This document shows positions 14,671 through 17,277 of a stretch of DNA of 17,277 bases, piece by piece; position 1 is the first letter of the stretch; the number at the start of each line of letters is the position of its first letter. Both the position numbers and the translations under genes were made by a program. Source of the stretch: Planctomycetota bacterium (GTDB taxonomy: Bacteria; Planctomycetota; Phycisphaerae; Sedimentisphaerales; Anaerohalosphaeraceae); assembly GCA_030637065.1 (NCBI GenBank), contig DAOVVQ010000050.1, positions 1 through 17,277 of the forward strand, given 5' to 3'. Below the pieces are notes generated by a model. The model did not search any database. It was not told the origin of the DNA and saw nothing but the letters and a program-made list of their open reading frames with translations.

Positions 14671-15378
14671 CTTAATGCCGCTTCTACAAGGCTGGGAAGG
14701 GTTTCGCTTTCATTAGCGTGGGCTCTTTCTGTTGTCTTCCTGATTCTCTCCGGGATTGGATACCGTGTTCTGGCGTCGTATTTGAAGGTTGCTACCGACT
14801 CTCCTGTCGAGTTGTCCGTGCCGTTGAGTGATTTTCCTGTTCGAATCGGCACATGGGTTGGCGAGGATGTGGCAATTTCTGAAATTGTTCAGCGTGTGGC
14901 GGGCAATGACGACTATGTTAATCGCTTGTATATAGATAAAGATCGCGGCCTGTGGGCGAACGTCTATATCGCTTACTCGGCTCGTCCGAGAACGATGATA
15001 GGCCATAAGCCGGAGATTTGTTATACAGGTGGGGGTTGGGTGTGTGATAACACGGAGGAAACGGGTTTTTCTTCTCTGTCGGGCCGGTCGATGCCGTGCT
15101 TTGTCCATCGGTTTCATATGCCAGCCCCGCGATCCGATGAGATCGTGGTGCTTAATTATTATGTCGTCAACGGCCAGGTCAGTATAGATGAAAGTACATT
15201 TTCGGGTCTGGGGATGCGGACGCCGAATATTGGCGGTGATGCCGCCCGTTACGTAGCTCATATCCAGATAAGTTCGGTCCTGGAAAGCTCGGTCCGGACA
15301 GCAGCTAAGGATATGACAGAATTGATACTTGGTTTTTTTCCTAACGCCAGCGGCAAAGTTAAGGTTGTCGGGTATTAG
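14668..15378 (+). CDS. epsI: EpsI/DUF3485 family exosortase-associated protein
   Basis: A 236-residue protein with one N-terminal transmembrane helix (about 12-36) and a periplasmic DUF3485 domain. Family marks are FPVRIGTWVGEDV (56-68), the core HKPEICYTGGGW (113-124) with Cys118, and NYYVVNG (163-169). Three cysteines (118, 127, 144) sit in the domain. EpsI proteins accompany exosortases (EpsH/Xrt) in exopolysaccharide and PEP-CTERM sorting loci and are sometimes fused to them. Here it stands alone, with no exosortase in the window. It is the first full gene after the strong promoter and is followed by a polysaccharide-precursor gene, which supports an exopolysaccharide context. The biochemical role of EpsI is not established. 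Start chosen as GTG because of its ribosome site. Confidence 0.9.
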   Translation: MLNAASTRLGRVSLSLAWALSVVFLILSGIGYRVLASYLKVATDSPVELSVPLSDFPVRIGTWVGEDVAISEIVQRVAGNDDYVNRLYIDKDRGLWANVYIAYSARPRTMIGHKPEICYTGGGWVCDNTEETGFSSLSGRSMPCFVHRFHMPAPRSDEIVVLNYYVVNGQVSIDESTFSGLGMRTPNIGGDAARYVAHIQISSVLESSVRTAAKDMTELILGFFPNASGKVKVVGY

Positions 15379-15412
15379 ACGCGACAGCTTAAAGCTGACA
15401 AATTTACATAAA

Positions 15413-15506
15413 GCCTTATATACCCGGAAGTTACATTGATTTTTCGATGTAACCGACAGGGACGGAGTTTAGGCTGACTTAGCCGAAGAGGACAATATCC
15501 TAAGGC
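15413..15506 (+). ncRNA. Candidate structured RNA in the epsI-wbpB spacer
   Basis: The 196 bp spacer (15379-15574) can fold into a closed multi-stem unit. GCCTTA (15413-15418) pairs with TAAGGC (15501-15506). They enclose GTTACATTG/CGATGTAAC (15430-15438 and 15445-15453, 9 bp with one G-U) and GGCT/AGCC (15472-15475 and 15481-15484), with AGGA/TCCT (15489-15492 and 15498-15501) competing at the closing edge. A small CAGC/GCTG hairpin (15386-15398) follows the epsI stop, and TGACC/GGTCA (15520-15539) lies closer to wbpB. The layout resembles a cis-regulatory leader, but I could not match it to a known riboswitch class. There is no T-run terminator. Confidence 0.35.
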
Positions 15507-15574
15507 AATCCTGCAAACATGACCACGGGCTCGAGGGTCACAATTAACAGTTCCGTTTACTACAGGACCATGAC

Positions 15575-16522
15575 ATGAAGACATACGCTTTGATCGGTGT
15601 TGGAGGATATATTGCCTGCCGCCATCTCCAGGCCATTAAAGAGACTGGTGGGGTGTTGGTGGCTGCTCTGGACAAAAGTGATTCTGTAGGCATTATCGAT
15701 TCTTATTTTCCGGAGGCGGATTTTTTCACGGAATTTGAGAGATTTGACCGTCACCTTGAGAAGATGAGGCGGAAAGGTGAGGCGATCGACTATGTTACTA
15801 TATGTTCGCCGAATTATCTGCACGATGCGCACGTCAGATTCGCACTGCGTATCGGAGCGTCGGCTATTTGTGAAAAGCCGCTGGTACTTAATCCGTGGAA
15901 TGTTTCGGCGCTGAGTGAGATCGAGGCAGAGACGGGGGGGAGTATTTACACGATTTTGCAGCTCAGGCTTCATCCCGCGATCCTGGCTTTGAAAGAGCGA
16001 GTAGAGAAGTCGCCGCCGGACAAGATTTTCGAGATCGATCTGGCCTACATCACTCCCCGTGGCCGCTGGTACCATGTCTCGTGGAAGGGCGATGAGAGCA
16101 AATCGGGGGGGATTGCCACGAATATCGGTGTGCATTTTTTCGATATGTTGGCGTGGATCTTTGGCGAGCCGAAAAAGAACGAGGTGCACGTCTATGAAGC
16201 GACTAAGGCCGCCGGTTTTCTCGAGCTTGAACGGGGACGTGTTCGATGGCTGCTTTCCATCGACAAAAACGACCTCCCAGCCGGCCCGGCAACCGCCGAG
16301 GCGGCCCCTTACCGCTCTATCTCGGTTGACGGCGAGGAGATAGAGTTTTCCGGCGGGTTTGCGGACCTTCATACGGAAAGTTATCGCCGGATCCTTGCAG
16401 GCGACGGCTTTGGTACTGAGGATGTAATGACTTCCGTAGAGATAGTTTCAGCCATTCGAAATGCAAAGGTGACGGGGCTAAACAGCAATTATCGTTTAAG
16501 GCCCGCTGACAGTAAGAAATAA
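15575..16522 (+). CDS. wbpB: UDP-N-acetylglucosaminuronate 3-dehydrogenase, WbpB/WlbA type
   Basis: A 315-residue Gfo/Idh/MocA oxidoreductase. An N-terminal Rossmann domain (about 1-120) has the GVGGYIACRH nucleotide-binding turn (8-17), TICSPNYLH (75-83) and CEKPL (99-103) with the catalytic Lys101. The C-terminal domain carries LQLRLHPAI (128-136), ITPRGRWYHVSWKGD (159-173), ATNIGVHFFDM (181-191) with the likely catalytic His187, and YRSISVDGEEIEFS near the end. These are diagnostic of WlbA/WbpB, which oxidises UDP-GlcNAcA at C3 for 2,3-diacetamido-mannuronic-acid-type sugars in O-antigen or capsule. Length is the family norm. The ATG has AGGA seven bases upstream. Partner genes (WbpA, E, D, I types) are not in the window. 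Confidence 0.93.
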   Translation: MKTYALIGVGGYIACRHLQAIKETGGVLVAALDKSDSVGIIDSYFPEADFFTEFERFDRHLEKMRRKGEAIDYVTICSPNYLHDAHVRFALRIGASAICEKPLVLNPWNVSALSEIEAETGGSIYTILQLRLHPAILALKERVEKSPPDKIFEIDLAYITPRGRWYHVSWKGDESKSGGIATNIGVHFFDMLAWIFGEPKKNEVHVYEATKAAGFLELERGRVRWLLSIDKNDLPAGPATAEAAPYRSISVDGEEIEFSGGFADLHTESYRRILAGDGFGTEDVMTSVEIVSAIRNAKVTGLNSNYRLRPADSKK

Positions 16523-16532
16523 CTCCGTAAAA

Positions 16533-16580
16533 CCTGTCCCGCCGTAGCTTTACGCGAAGGAGGATCCAGTTAATCCTGTC
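16533..16580. repeat. Possible decayed dispersed repeat motif
   Basis: The stretch between wbpB and the last gene contains CCGCCGTAGCTTTACGCG, then AAGGAGGA, and then TTAATCCTGTC. The first part resembles a CCGCC...GGCGG hairpin motif (here GGAGG) that I recall as a recurrent intergenic repeat in environmental genomes, and TTAATCCTGTC resembles the end of a second one. There is only one copy here, so the call rests on recollection rather than on internal repetition. Confidence 0.25.
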
Positions 16581-16587
16581 AAAAGAA

Positions 16588-17277
16588 ATGCAAATATCTC
16601 AAAAACAATTAGCTGCCAATCACCGCAACGCCCTGAAATCGACCGGTCCCGGAACCGCCGCCGCCAAGGCTAAAGTTGCGAAAAACGCGATAAAGCACGG
16701 CCTTCTCTCACGTCATATCGTTATTGAAGGTGAGAGCCAGGCTGAGTTCAATGATTTTCGCGCAGCCTTACTCGATGACCTTGACCCCGTCGGCCCGCTG
16801 GAACAGCAGCTTGCCGATCGCATCATTGCGTCCCTGTGGCGTTTAGGCCGTGTCCGGAGGATTGAGGTCGAACTGCTTAACAACATGTCTGCCTCAGACG
16901 GCGAGTTGTCCGGGAACAGGCTCCCGTTTTCAGTCAGGATAACCAAGACGTATGATAGCAGCCCGGATCAGTATGTAGATGAGCCTGTCTGCGAAAAAGA
17001 AGTTTCCAAGCCCGATACGGATAAGTCGCGAAAGCACACCTTGGGCGAGATGGTAAGGGCCGACCTTGCAGGTTCGAACATCCTGGGCAAGTTCCACCGG
17101 TACGAAGCTCACATCGACCGGATATTATACAGAGCCCTGCACGAACTCCAGCGTCTCCAGGCCAGGCGCCAAGGCAGGCAGATCGACGCCCCTGACGTAC
17201 TTGACATCGACATAACTACGACACCAACAGATCGTTGCTGGCTGATAGCCAATAGTTATTTAATTTTTTTACTCTTG
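16588..17277 (+). CDS. Hypothetical protein with N-terminal NAxKHGL motif, open at the right edge
   Basis: The frame stays open for 230 codons to the end of the window, so the C-terminus is not seen. It starts MQISQKQLAANHRNALKSTG, followed by KAKVAKNAIKHGLLS. The pattern (ANxxNAxxSTGP, then NAxKHGL) is a widespread, uncharacterised bacterial family often annotated as hypothetical. A helical, charged region follows (LEQQLADRIIASLWRLGRVRRIEVELL near 68-94, given here in two halves of one helix), then a variable linker and a second helical region (about 155-200, RYEAHIDRILYRALHELQRL). No signal peptide or membrane segment. The ATG lacks a good ribosome site; an in-frame CTG at 16576 lies 12 nt after AAGGAGG, so the start is uncertain. 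Function unknown; DNA binding would be a guess. Confidence 0.65.
   Translation, partial: MQISQKQLAANHRNALKSTGPGTAAAKAKVAKNAIKHGLLSRHIVIEGESQAEFNDFRAALLDDLDPVGPLEQQLADRIIASLWRLGRVRRIEVELLNNMSASDGELSGNRLPFSVRITKTYDSSPDQYVDEPVCEKEVSKPDTDKSRKHTLGEMVRADLAGSNILGKFHRYEAHIDRILYRALHELQRLQARRQGRQIDAPDVLDIDITTTPTDRCWLIANSYLIFLLL

Noticed and set aside
15413..15506. A c-di-GMP-I or glutamine riboswitch
   Set aside because: The spacer has GGACGGA and CCGAAG strings that recall parts of these classes, but the required conserved loops and the order of stems do not fit.

Overview
This 17.3 kb stretch looks like chromosome from a Gram-negative, diderm environmental bacterium. I think a planctomycete of the Phycisphaerae type is most likely. 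The reasons are a compact type II secretion (T2SS) operon in the order C-D-E-F-G-I-J-K, a very long beta-helix / Ig-like / beta-propeller surface protein, an EpsI-family protein, and a right-edge gene of an 'NAxKHGL' type that I associate with such genomes. The taxonomy is inference; there is no rRNA or other marker here.

Layout. Everything from the left edge to about 14.05 kb is on the minus strand. Bases 110-8474 are an eight-gene T2SS operon (gspC to gspK, transcribed leftwards) with tight spacing or overlapping start/stop codons. Just past gspK, the first codons of another minus-strand gene run off the left edge. No gspH, gspL, gspM or prepilin peptidase (gspO) gene is visible. A 294 bp gap upstream of gspC carries a 91 bp inverted repeat with nested hairpins. 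Upstream of that are a CPBP-family (glutamic-type) intramembrane protease gene (8769-9497) and, 19 bp before it, a gene for a 1509-residue exported protein (9517-14046). That protein ends in a glycine-rich linker, one Cys, a transmembrane helix and a basic cluster, which is the layout of a C-terminal protein-sorting signal.

Bases 14047-14667 form a divergent intergenic region. It holds a near-perfect sigma-70 promoter on the plus strand, a possible 10-codon leader peptide, two terminator-like hairpins, and a weaker minus-strand promoter for the surface protein. On the plus strand follow an EpsI/DUF3485 exosortase-associated protein, a 196 bp spacer that can fold into several stems, a WbpB/WlbA-type UDP-sugar-acid dehydrogenase for surface polysaccharide synthesis, and a hypothetical protein open at the right edge.

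How the genes may work together. The most interesting unit is the surface protein plus its adjacent protease. It matches the logic of MYXO-CTERM/myxosortase and the related Cys-containing CTERM systems, where a CPBP-family protease processes a Gly-rich/Cys/TM/basic tail. With a T2SS immediately downstream on the same strand, the inferred model is Sec export, tail cleavage near the Cys by the CPBP enzyme, and T2SS-dependent delivery to the cell surface. The EpsI and WbpB genes on the other side point to an exopolysaccharide or exosortase locus next door, so two surface-sorting logics may meet in this window.
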